Positions 54,735 to 64,000 of a stretch of 64,000 nt of DNA are shown here, one piece after another. This DNA comes from Anastatus disparis (lineage: Eukaryota > Arthropoda > Insecta > Hymenoptera > Eupelmidae). Location: assembly GCA_017163975.1 (NCBI GenBank), contig JAFFSR010000316.1:3074001-3138000 (forward strand), read 5' to 3'. The notes under the pieces were generated by a model. The model was not told where the DNA came from. It saw only the letters and a program-made list of their open reading frames with translations, and did no database searches. A program made the position numbers and the translations under genes. Position 1 is the stretch's first letter; each line of letters starts with the position of its first letter.

Positions 54735-55133
54735 GAGCATGACGAAGCTGCCCGCCTTTTAATAATATTTCCAATCTTAACTTATGAATAAATGATGCGT
54801 TTAATCGAGTTTTTTTGCTACAAAGAAAAAATTTGTAAGATTAAACTCTAGTGCGGACAACTCAAGAAATCCACCAAAATATTATACATACAAAGTTATA
54901 ATAAAAACTTTCAATATATCGTATTTTAAGGTTAGGTCTGTCGAGTTTGATATATAATTTCCAATCCAAGCTTATAAAAAAATAACAAATCCAAATGATT
55001 TTTTATTTTAACAAAAATTATTGTATTAATATAGCTTTAGTGCGGACAAGTCATTATATTTGTTTAATTTATGAATTTAAAAAGATATTGATAAAATAAA
55101 AAAGCAAAACGCGATTGCTGCAGCTCCGACATC
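54735..55133 (-). repeat. Dispersed repeat inside the LINE (partner at 9914-10885)
   Basis: Continuous copy of the repeat split at 9914-10885, in the opposite orientation. It carries GTGCGGACAA twice, about 190 bp apart. It lies where the LINE reading frames are lost between the endonuclease linker and the RT. Confidence 0.7.
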
Positions 55134-55479
55134 CCGTTAAATTCTGCAAAACTAAATGGAGAGCTTAAGAATTTATTCATTTTACAATAAGAGTCATTAA
55201 TTTTTTTAATATCATTAATTTTTTTCTGATCTTGGTGGTTTTTGGGAGTGTGACTAGGTTTGATTTTTGTCCATTTATTTTTCAGAATTTTACTTGTTTT
55301 CCAAACGTAGCTTTAATTGGTATTTATGTCAATTTTTTCTGTAAATTTAATATAATCTCTTTTCTTTTTCTTAAAAGTTTTACGCGCTTCTGAGCAATAT
55401 TAAATATATATAAGCTAACCGTTTTTTGAATTTGTAAATCTATACTTTTTGAATTTAGTTTTTGTTAACCTTATGATTC

Positions 55480-56123
55480 TGTCACACTCTGAGTCCCATC
55501 AAGGAACAGGATTGTTGTGTGATTCAATGTTTACCTTTTTCTTGATTGGCGTGTTTTGTTTGATTACCTCTCTCATAATGTTAGTAAATAATGTGTATTT
55601 TTCGTTAGCGCTAGAACAATCATAATCGCTTGTGTATAGTTGAAATGTACTATCGCCTAAGTACGAATTTACATTGCTCCAGTTTGTTCAAACTGATGTA
55701 ATGTTGAATGATTTTTTTAAGTAGATAGATTTTTCTGTATTAATTTCTATGTTTACAGGATAGTGATTAGAGCTCCACGTGTCATCTTCTATAGTTATAT
55801 TAATTTTGTCTACAAGATGAGTATTGGTAAAACTTAAGTCTAAGTTTGAATGTTTTTTCGTGTGTGAGTCTAGGTGAGTGAGTGTGTTCGAATTGTGCAA
55901 GATTATATTTTTGCTAGCAAAACTGTTGTAAAGGTTTTCTCTGTTTTTATCAATTTTTGTACAATTCCAGTTCTCATGATGCGCGTTGAAATCGCCTAGG
56001 AAGATGGAATGTTTACCATTGTTAATATTTTCAAGAATAGTATCCCATTCAAGTTCTGATAAAATGACACCTAGAGCTCTGTAATAAATTATAAATTGTA
56101 TAGGGAATTTTAGGTTGGTTACG
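55480..56123 (-). pseudogene. LINE ORF2: endonuclease C-terminal half and linker
   Basis: The frame at 55688-56131 starts inside the inserted element's end and then gives FIIYYRALG, HSIFLGDFNAHHENWNC (the GDFNAHH catalytic block), LDLSFTN and DDTWSSNHYPVNIEI (SNHYPV block). These are the late motifs of the AP-endonuclease that nicks the target. A linker with the conserved W..SECDR phrase follows near 55490-55510. The N-terminal half is at 58618-58941, separated by a 2.5-kb insertion. Confidence 0.88.
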
Positions 56124-56249
56124 CCCCACACAGCATGAAAGAATTTCGAAATAATTTCATGAAATATTACAAGTAATAATACGTTGAAAAAATTTAAAAA
56201 GGACTTAAAAAGATAACCATATTCTTTTGAAAAGAATTTATGAAATAAT

Positions 56250-57530
56250 ACACAGAAAGATTACAAAGTCTTTACAAAAATAATACCAAGAAGGAAATGA
56301 AAGTTAAAATATGAAATATTACACGAATCCTTTCTAAAAGGACTTTGAAATGACTTCTTGAAAGGAAACAAGAAATAACTCAGAAATCTTCCAAAGATTC
56401 TAGTCATGAAATAATTTAGAAAGATTTTCGAAATAATCTAAGGTATTCTTTCTACGAATCATTTCAAGATACTTACAAAAAGCTTTTATGTAATAATTCC
56501 AAGCAAGGTTTTGGTAATATTTCAAGTAATCTTACATGAAATAATTTTAAAACCTTTTTGAAATAATTCATGAAAGAACTTATCATGACGATAAAAGTTA
56601 TTACATGAATCCTTACTGAAAGGACTTTGAGAGAACTTCTTGAAAGGAAACAAGAAATAACTCAAAAATCTTCCAAAGATTCTAGTCATGAAATAATTTA
56701 GAAAGATTTTCGAAATAATCTAAGGTATTCTTTCAACGAATCATTTCAATATACTTACAAAAGCTTTTATGTAATAATTCCAAGCAAGGTTTTGGTAATA
56801 TTTCAAGTAATCTTACATGAAATAATTTTAAAACCTTTTGAAATAATTCATGAAAGAACTTATCATGACGATAAAAGTTATTACATGAATCCTTACTGAA
56901 AGGACTTTGAGAGAACTTCTTGAAAGGAAATAAGAAATAACTCAAAAATCTTCCAAAGATTCTAGTCATGAAATAATTTAGAAAGATTTTTTAAATAATC
57001 TAAGGTATTCTTTCAACGAATCATTTCAAGATACTTACAAAAAGTTTTTATGTAATAATTCATGCAATATTTTGGTAAAGTCTCAAGAAATCTTACATGA
57101 AATAATTTTGAAATCTTTTTGAAATATTTCATGAAATAACTTATGATGAGAATAAAAGTTATTAAATAAATCCTTACTGAAAGGACTTTGAAAAGACTTC
57201 TTGAAAGGAAACAAGAAAGAACTCAGAAATCTTCTAACGATTAAAATCAGAAAATAATTTAGAAAGATTTTCGGAATGATCTAAGGTATTCTTTCACCGA
57301 ATCATTTCAAGATTCATTCAAAAAGCTTTCATGAAATAATTCATGCAATATTTTGGTAAAGTCTCAAGAAATCTTACATGAAATAATTTTGAAATCTTTT
57401 GAAATATTTCATGAAATAACTTATGATAAGAATAAAAGTTATTACATGAATCCTTACTGAAAGGACTTTGAAAGGACTTTATGAAAGAAAACGTGAAAGA
57501 TAACAGAATCATTTAGAAATATTTTCGGGA
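56250..57530 (+). repeat. 280-bp tandem repeat
   Basis: CCTTACTGAAAGGACTTTGA and its variants occur at 56329, 56611, 56891, 57172 and 57452 (spacing 280-282). Confidence 0.9.
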
Positions 57531-57849
57531 TTAGTTTATAATTTATCCGCTTGATGGCGGTATCTCTTATTCTCGCAAGCGGTAAGAGTGCTTCCCGTTT
57601 CATATATAAGGAAAATAAGAATCTTAAATGGAAACTATAAATTGTTATGCGTGCGATGTCTGTGTTATGATAACTTCGATTTTAACCGCTGTAAAACTAT
57701 TCGTAATCCTATGAATAATTATATCATCATATATCCGTTATATATATATATGTGTGTGTGTGTGTATTGATTCTAAATTGATTCTTAAATAATACAGGAA
57801 AGAATAAAATTTCTAGAACTTTACACGTCTCTCAACTAAAGATAGATGA

Positions 57850-58470
57850 AAAGATTAATGCATTATTACTAAAAGAATTCATGGATCCTTACAGAATTCT
57901 TTCATTGAAAGGATTCTGTAATAATTCTATGTCCGAGGTATATTTCTTTCAGAAATAATACAATGAAATATTTTTAAAATATTTTATATCATTCTTACAG
58001 AATACTTTCAATGAAAGATGTATGAAAAGATTTAAGAATTATTACCAAAAGAATTCATGGATCCTTACAGAATTCTTTTATTGAAAGGATTCTGTAATAA
58101 TTCTATGTCCGAGGTATATTCCTTTTAGAAATAATACAATGAAATATTTAAAAATATTTCATATTATTCTTACAGAATCCTTTCAATGGAAGATGTATGA
58201 AAAGATTTACGAATTATTACCAAAAGAATTCATGGATCCTTACAGAATTCTTTCATTGAAAGGATTCTGTAATAATTCTATGTCCGAGGTATATTCCTTT
58301 TAGAAATAATACAATGAAATATTTTAAAAATATTTCATATTATTCTTACAGAATCCTTTCAATGGAAGATGTATGAAAAGATTTACGAATTATTACCCAA
58401 AGAATTCATGGATCCTTACAGAATTCTTTCATTGAAAGGATTTTGAAATGACTTGTGAATTCTTTATGAA
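57850..58470 (+). repeat. 176-bp tandem repeat
   Basis: ATGGATCCTTACAGAATTCT recurs at 57881, 58057, 58232 and 58408 (spacing 175-176). Confidence 0.9.
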
Positions 58471-58617
58471 ATATTTTTATGTATTATTTTTAAAAGAATA
58501 ATACCTCGGACATAGAATTATTTCAGAATCCTTTCAGTGAAATATTTCTGAAAGATTGTAGTCTTTTTATGAATCCTTTCAGAATCCTTTCAAAGTCCTT
58601 TCATGCTGTATGGGGCT

Positions 58618-58941
58618 TATACCTGTTATTTCTGTTGAAGGCGCGGAGTTTTTTATGTCAGTTATTTCGTAAAAAGCGAGGTTGTTTCGGATTAAAAGTA
58701 GTATACCGCCTTCTTTTGAATGATAACGATCTTTACGGAACGTTTTGAGTCCAGGAAGATGAAAGTTTTCTTTTGAGTCTGTTAACCAAGACTCTACACA
58801 TATAAATATGTCGATGTTGACGAAATTCTTCCTAAGTTCTTCTTTTTTATTTACTATGCTTCTCGAGTTATAAAAAACAATTTTTAGATTTTTTGCTTCG
58901 TAATTGCTCAGTTTTTTTATTTTAAGTTTATTTGTAGGCAT
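58618..58941 (-). pseudogene. LINE ORF2: endonuclease N-terminal half
   Basis: Starts MPTNKLKIKKLSNYEAKN, then IVFYNSRSIVNKKEEL (N of the first catalytic motif), DIFICVESWLTDS (the catalytic Glu in ESWL), then a FRKDRYHSKEGGILLLIR segment and an EITDI tail, all standard for insect LINE endonucleases. The reading continues a few codons into the inserted element and stops at 58579. The ATG sits a few bases from the edge of the palindrome at 58952, so the original start may lie upstream on the far side. No internal stop in this half. Confidence 0.88.
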
Positions 58942-58951
58942 ATTATTCTTT

Positions 58952-59990
58952 CCCTATTAAAAAAAACATGTTATTTTTTTTAGAAAACACGTGAAAAAAG
59001 CACGTGAAAATAACACTTGTTCCAAACATGTTAAATTTGCATGTTTTTCAAGTGTTTTTTTCATGTGTTTTTTTCATGTGTTTTTTTCATGTGTTTTTAT
59101 CACGTATTTTTATCACGTATTTTTTCACATATTTTTGTTGACGTCAAATTTTGTGAAAAATTCTTGCCTATTGAAAAAAACACGTGTTTTTTGTACGTAT
59201 AAATAACACATTTAAAAGACACGTATTTTTTACACGTGTTTTTTACATGTAAAATTTTCGGGTTTTTTCATGTATTTTGTTATTTTTTCACGTGTTTTGT
59301 GCACATCTTTTTTACACATCAAAATTTATATAAGGGATGACAAAACTTTAAAAAATGCCACTTAGTAATTTAAAATCGCTATTGATGATCGATTATGTCG
59401 GTCTGACTTTAAGTCACTAGGTGGCGTTTTTCTAAGTTTTGTCATCCCTTATATAAATTTTGAAGACACATTAGATATAAGAAGCCAGACACTCTGGGTC
59501 GTAGAAGCTCTTCGACCTTCGAGGAGTTATTAAATATACGTGTAGAAACACGTATTTTTTGTCAATAGGGTCGAAATAAAGTATTATAAATACTACTCAT
59601 AAAAAATGTTTATCGTAATAAAAATAAAAAGTTCATTAATGAAAAATGCATAGCTTTCAATATGAAAAAATATACAAAAAAGATGTGTTCAAAACACGAG
59701 AAAAAATAACAAAATACATGAAAAAACCCGAAAACTTTACATGTGAAAAACACGTGTAAAAAATACGTGTCTTTTAAATGTGTTATTTACACATACAAAA
59801 AACACGTGTTTTTTTCAATAGGCAAGAATTTTTCACAAAATTTTACGTCAACAAAAATATGTGAAAAAATACGTGAAAAAAACACTTGGAAAAACATGCA
59901 AACTTAACATGTTTAGAACAAGTGTTATTTTCACATGCTTTTTTTACGTGTTTTCTAACACGTGAAAATAACATGTTTTTTTTAAATAGG
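58952..59990. mobile_element. CACGTG-rich palindromic element
   Basis: 1.04 kb with ends CCCTATT + AAAAAAAACATGTTATT and the complement ending AATAGGG at 59990. Arms of about 350 bp each are mirror images with many ACACGTGT, ACATGT and CACGTG blocks. The unique centre (59300-59640) holds a second hairpin at 59332-59461 (ATAAGGGATGACAAAACT / AGTTTTGTCATCCCTTAT). It lies between ORF1 and the endonuclease of the LINE. No ORF. Confidence 0.85.
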
Positions 59991-59994
59991 GTTG

Positions 59995-61250
59995 TTACTC
60001 TTCATCCATTTTTTGAGAGTTTTCTGAGTCACTAACGTACCGATCGGAACTGCCCAATTGTTTGTTTTTTATACGTATGCATCTTGACTTGAGGCAACGA
60101 TCATCGAGGAATGGATAAACACTTTCTATCATTTTTATAATATTTTCGTTATTGTTTGTGTAATTACTGGCGAGAGCAACTACATTAGGACATCCGTGTG
60201 ATCCTTCAAGGAATTCTGTAAATGTTTCGCGGTCTAGTGTGAGAAATGTATTCGAATCCAGTAGGGCGCTGATGGTAGGTATCACTATGTTTCTTATATT
60301 TGGTTTGTTTGCGTTTTTGTCTTGTGTACCATCATTTCATAGTCTTTTTGATTGTGATGCTTTGAACGTTTTCTTTTCGGTGTTTATTGAATTCTTTTCT
60401 GGGTTTGCATCGATTGTAGTAGTAGTATGATTTTCTTGTTCACTGATGGTCGATGTGTTGCTGTCGGTAGATGATGGTGGTGGGGGCCTTTTTAGTGTTT
60501 TGCCTGTATTTGTTAGTTGTTCTAAGTTGAGGTTGACATTTTCTTGTGAAAATTTTGGTGTAATGTTGTCGTTAATTATTTTTGTGTTGATACTTTGTGT
60601 AACAGAACTGGAATTTTTTATGGCATAGTTTTGCTGTATGGCCGCTTTGTTTACAAATGAAACAGCGTGTCAAGTCCGTACTGAAATAAATCCAAAATCT
60701 AAATTCTTTTTAAATAATTTTCATTGATTCAGGTAGTAAATGAATTTCTTCTTCCTTTATTTAAATTTGGCGATGGAAAGATAGAATGTGCGCTCTGCCT
60801 GATTTTTCTAGGCTTGCTTTTAAATCATGTATGCTTGATACGGGCGTTATGCTTTTATTTTTTAGAGAAGTCAGCACTATTTCGTCTGAAATGATTGGGT
60901 TAACGTTTGAGATGATTACCCTTTTATTTCTCTCGATATATGGCCTGATATTCAAGATCATGTCTTTAAAATTCACTTTTTTATTGGTTAATTTTTCAAC
61001 CTACTCTTCACTTGACAAAAATATACATACACGTCCTGCTGACATTTTAGAGATGTAACGAATTTCTTTAGGGTCGATTAATTTTTTTAAACCATCTATA
61101 TAGTCGTCATTTGTGTATCCTTCAACTGATTCGATTACTATTCCTTGTAGCTATGATGGGTGAACATTTAGAGCTGCCGTACTAGCGTATGATTTAACTT
61201 GGGTTTGAGTGGAACTTTTATTTTGTAACTGGTTAATTGCAGGGCCTAAG
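59995..61250 (-). pseudogene. LINE ORF1 (gag-like, zinc knuckle)
   Basis: Read from high to low: GYTNDDYIDGLKKLIDPKEI near 61090-61130, MSAGRVCIFLSS near 61020-61045 (RNA-binding-like fold of insect LINE ORF1), an in-frame stop near 61010, then NVNPIISDEIVL and RAHILSFHRQI in 60761-60976. A perfect CX2CX4HX4C knuckle (CFICKQSGHTAKLC) is at 60623-60664. A C-terminal piece of about 97 codons lies at 59995-60285, ending MDEE. The protein would coat LINE RNA. Two or more stops and frame changes make it non-functional. Confidence 0.8.
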
Positions 61251-61435
61251 CCTTGCTAAAAGAGTGCACTAGCCTATCAAACTACAATGCAGTTCGAAAA
61301 TGCCAGAGCTTGGGCTTGGTTTACGGACTATTTCACTTAATCACTCCGAACTGTGTTCCTAATTTCTTCGAATGAACTCGTATTGATACAAGTGTTTACG
61401 TTCGCGGAACGATTGAAAACACGTCTACACCTCTC

Positions 61436-61574
61436 GGCAACTCAAACCAAACTGATCCAAAAATGCTTATATGTAGAGCTAGAAATAATTAAAAAGGGTT
61501 GAAAATTGAAAAAATCAGTAAACAGCCAAACTTTGATGTTATGTAGTTCCAAAAAATTTAGGGTAGTTCGTGGG
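61436..61574. other. Flank of the LINE 5' end
   Basis: No feature recognised. Confidence 0.3.
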
Positions 61575-61953
61575 ATAGCGGTAAGAAAAATCAGGTAAGA
61601 AATCACCTGATTTATTAGATGATTTGTCATGCCAAAACATCATGTGATAATTATTTTGGGTTTTACACGTTTTGAACCATGCTTAGTCAATTGAGAACTA
61701 TTTTCCAAAATTTAAAAACATTTTGAAATTAAAAAAATTTTTTAGTTTGATTTTAGAAAAAATTTTGACTAATTCTACAAAAAAAAAATTTTTCTGAATT
61801 CAATATTTAAAAAAATTTTCAAAAATAGTTTTCAATCGACTAAGCATGGTTGGAAAGGTGTAAAAACAAAATAAAAATCATCACATGATGTTTTGCCATG
61901 ATAGATCATTTGAGAAATCAGGTGATTTCTCAGCTGATTTTTTTTAACAGGGC
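61575..61953. mobile_element. Palindromic MITE
   Basis: Mirror arms: AAATCAGGTAAGAAATCACC near 61588 versus GGTGATTTCTCAGCTGATTT near 61921, ATGCCAAAACATCATGTGAT versus ATCACATGATGTTTTGCCAT, and ACCATGCTTAGTC versus GACTAAGCATGGT. The A/T-run centre is at 61720-61800. Confidence 0.85.
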
Positions 61954-62139
61954 CCTGTTAAATTATAAAATATTAATTTATTCCGTTGCTCCAATTTTTG
62001 AAATCATGGATCATGCATCAACCATAGATGATGAACAATATAAATGTTTTGAAATTGTGACGCATTGCAAGTGACCGATCGCTTCGCACGTCGCATCGAA
62101 CTAGTCTGGAGGCAACCTTACGGATATATCCATTTTCAT

Positions 62140-62285
62140 AAAGAGTTAAGGTTCAAATTCATAAACGTTACTCAAGTAACGGTTGCATCATCTCTTGTTT
62201 TCTTAATATGAGAGAGACAAAGATAGAATGAGGTTTAAGTAACAATCGTTACATGAGTTGGGTCTATGAACTCAAGTCTCATCTA
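62140..62285. repeat. Small inverted repeat
   Basis: TTCATAAACGTTACTCAAGT versus ACATGAGTTGGGTCTATGAA at the arms, plus TCTTGTTTTCTTAATATGAGA at the tip. It adjoins the Harbinger-like MITE. Confidence 0.6.
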
Positions 62286-62296
62286 ATAGAACATAA

Positions 62297-62671
62297 GGGA
62301 GAGTCCAGATGAAGGAATTTTTTCAAAATCCTACCCATACCCTACCCGTACCCTACCCCGTACTATTCACGAGTGGAGTGTTCCATCTAAACTACCTCGT
62401 GTTTTCTGAGAAGTCCGATAGTAAACGTATGATGCCTTTCTACTAAATTTCTTATGAAATTTAGTAGAAAGGCAACGTACGTTTCTTCTTATATAAATTT
62501 CTTATAAAATTTAGTAGAAAGACATCGTACGTTTACTATCAAACTTCTCAGGGAACACGAGGTAGTCTAGATGGAACACTCCACTCGAGAATCGTACGGG
62601 GTAGGGTATAGGTACGGTACGGGTAGGGTATGGGTAGGGTCTCGAAAAAATTCCTTCATCTGGACTCTCCC
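62297..62671. mobile_element. PIF/Harbinger-like MITE with TAA duplication
   Basis: 375 bp, ends GGGAGAGTCCAGATGAAGGA / TCCTTCATCTGGACTCTCCC, flanked by TAA at 62294-62296 and 62672-62674 (three-base TWA duplications are typical of the superfamily). The inside mirrors too, with GTACCCTACCCGTACC-type short repeats near both ends. No ORF. Confidence 0.85.
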
Positions 62672-62995
62672 TAAATATATATGATAATATATCATGTCCA
62701 TTTTACAAGAATTTACTTATTATTTTGTAATTTGCAAATTTTGAAAATTAATAAAAGAAAGCATTAGTTAATAAACAGAATTAATTTTTCATAGTTACTC
62801 AATTACTTTGATTTATTTGGCTGAATCCATTCAGATTCATGCAGGCCGTCACTGATCGAATTTTTTTTTTGTTCTAAGTAATAAAAATACCTTCTATTAT
62901 GTATATAAAGATAAAATTTACCTCATAGAACGCTCAAAATTTTTTTTTTTTTTCACTACAGCAGTTTTAGTGTTGGATGTAAAAACGAAAATTCA

Positions 62996-63487
62996 CCCTA
63001 GTGGAAATCGAATCTGTGAATAACTGGGAATAACTGGAAATAACTGGAAATAACTGGGAATAACTGTGAATAACTGGGAATAACTGTTATAAACTGTTCA
63101 GTTTGAGACAGGAATAACAGTTATTCCCAGTTATTCCCAGTTATTCCCAGTTATTCCCAGTTATTCTCAGTTATTCCCAGTTATTCACAGTTTATAACTT
63201 AAAAATAATTTGAAAAAACAGAGGTACGAATAACAGTTATTCCCAAATATATTTATAATAAAAAAAAATAAAAAAATATATATTTTTTTCATTTTTTCAA
63301 ATTTATATTTTTCAAATTATTATTAAACTAAACTGTAAATAACTGGGAATAACTGTGAATAACTGGGAATAACTGGGAATAACTGGGAATAACTGTTATT
63401 CCTGTCTCAAACTGAACAGTTTATAACAGTTATTCCCAGTTATTCACAGTTATTCCCAGTTATTCACAGATTCGATTTCCACTAGGG
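62996..63487. mobile_element. Palindromic element with internal AATAACTGGG repeats
   Basis: 492 bp, ends CCCTAGTGGAAATCGAATC / GATTCGATTTCCACTAGGG. Both arms are largely made of the 12-bp tandem unit GGGAATAACTGT and variants, in opposite orientation, around an AT-rich centre (63190-63330). A 2-bp CA flanks both sides and may be the target duplication. Confidence 0.85.
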
Positions 63488-64000
63488 CAAAAATTGAAAA
63501 TGAACCTCTACTTTTAAATGACTATAGCTCCGTCAATTTTTAACATTTTTGGACGTTCTTTTAACGAAAGTGTGCGAAATTTGGTCTAGTTTTAAATGCA
63601 ATCTTGATTTTTGTAATACAATTTGATCTCGCTGAGTTATTTACGAAAAACCGAAAAAAGCGATTTTTTTCAAACACGATTTTCTCAAAAACTATATTTT
63701 TTTTTTTTTTTAATTTTTATATGATTTTATACATAAAAAATACTAACTTTTAGGGTAGGTGAGAATATGCGATTTTGCCTTATTTTTTTAAAACAGATTT
63801 TTAAACGTTTTTTTTATATTTTCGATTTATAACATTGATACCATGGTGCATCGTACTATTTTTCCAACTTTACGTGTTCTTACAACTATTTTTATGCTTT
63901 TATTTATTAATATATCAAAAATATCAACAATAATCTTTAAAATAAACCCCGGATCGAATATTTTGATCAATTAGAACAAAAGTTATGATGATTTAAAGTT
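63488..64000. other. No recognisable feature
   Basis: AT-rich with T runs near 63690-63715; no gene, repeat array or inverted repeat is evident. Confidence 0.4.

Larger units (their letters stand above)
56124..58617. mobile_element. 2.5-kb TIR element filled with two tandem arrays
   Basis: Ends GCCCCACACAGCATGAAAG (56124-56142) and its near-complement (58599-58617). It splits the LINE endonuclease. The interior is a 280-bp array (56250-57530), a single-copy middle (57530-57850) with TATCCGCTTG...CAAGCGGTA and (TG)n, and a 176-bp array (57850-58470), all rich in TTTCATGAAAT / CCTTTCA phrases. The 280-bp units were translated by chance in several short frames. No transposase. Confidence 0.75.
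52250..61435 (-). mobile_element. Non-LTR retrotransposon (LINE) with RNase H, interrupted
   Basis: Minus-strand order: 5' leader near 61430, ORF1 with a CCHC knuckle, AP-type endonuclease, RT, RNase H, C-terminal cysteine motif near 52540. An APE endonuclease, an RNase H and a knuckle-bearing ORF1 together point to the I/Loa side of the LINE tree rather than Jockey proper; this is inference. Three foreign segments split it (54735-55133, 56124-58617, 58952-59990). Without them it is about 5.3 kb, near full length. Many stops and frameshifts make it dead. Confidence 0.85.

Noticed and set aside
55688..58941. Endonuclease pieces as two separate genes
   Set aside because: Motif order shows one LINE endonuclease split by the TIR element at 56124-58617.

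Overview
The window looks like gene-poor repetitive DNA from an AT-rich animal genome. I infer an arthropod, plausibly a hymenopteran such as a parasitoid wasp, but no host gene settles the species. I recognise no host protein-coding gene. Almost everything interpretable is a transposable element, an element nested in another element, or tandem-repeat DNA.

Layout. 1-290, 6485-7945 and 14528-16370 carry one complex AT/AC-rich satellite built around the block GGGACATTTCATGTCAA; the first two lie on the + strand and the last is inverted. 500-6047 is a Helitron-like rolling-circle element on the minus strand. It has a decayed Rep/PIF1 helicase, one intact small extra ORF and mirror-image palindromic ends. 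7950-14520 is non-coding and holds palindromic MITEs, a dispersed repeat and one tRNA-derived SINE with a target-site duplication. 16465-16915 is an 81-bp tandem array next to a second, broken Helitron (17020-20307, + strand) that is split by a MITE. 20460-22345 is a run of minisatellites. 23100-24000 is a degenerate Ty3/gypsy fragment on the minus strand. 24380-25789 is a pair of MITEs sharing one TTAA. 26220-26560 holds a set of small hairpins.

28431-39599 is a very young Ty3/gypsy LTR retrotransposon, about 11.2 kb. Its LTRs differ by one base and one T-run indel and are flanked by ATTA. It has a 2-kb leader, gag, a nucleocapsid segment in the -1 frame, pol in a further -1 frame (after a canonical GGGAAAC slip site), and a third proline-rich ORF ending in a second pair of zinc knuckles. 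40216-41877 is another pair of TTAA-bounded elements. 42740-50700 is an old relative of the gypsy element. It was broken up by a 6.9-kb TIR element made of 150-bp satellite units. That element in turn received a palindromic MITE (with a perfect 620-bp spacerless palindrome) and a 1.33-kb solo LTR.

The solo LTR holds the most unusual signal: four tandem RNA-like hairpins with invariant internal loops and covarying stems (47972-48301). 50975-51665 is an inverted repeat. 52250-61435 is a degenerate non-LTR retrotransposon (ORF1, endonuclease, RT, RNase H) on the minus strand. It is interrupted by a tandem-repeat-filled TIR element, a CACGTG-rich palindrome and a dispersed repeat. 61575-63487 holds four more hairpin or TIR elements, including a Harbinger-like MITE with a TAA duplication.

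How they fit together: this is a layered graveyard. Order of insertion can be read from nesting: the LINE and the old gypsy are oldest, MITEs and satellites are in the middle, and the 28431-39599 gypsy is newest and the only element with long intact ORFs.
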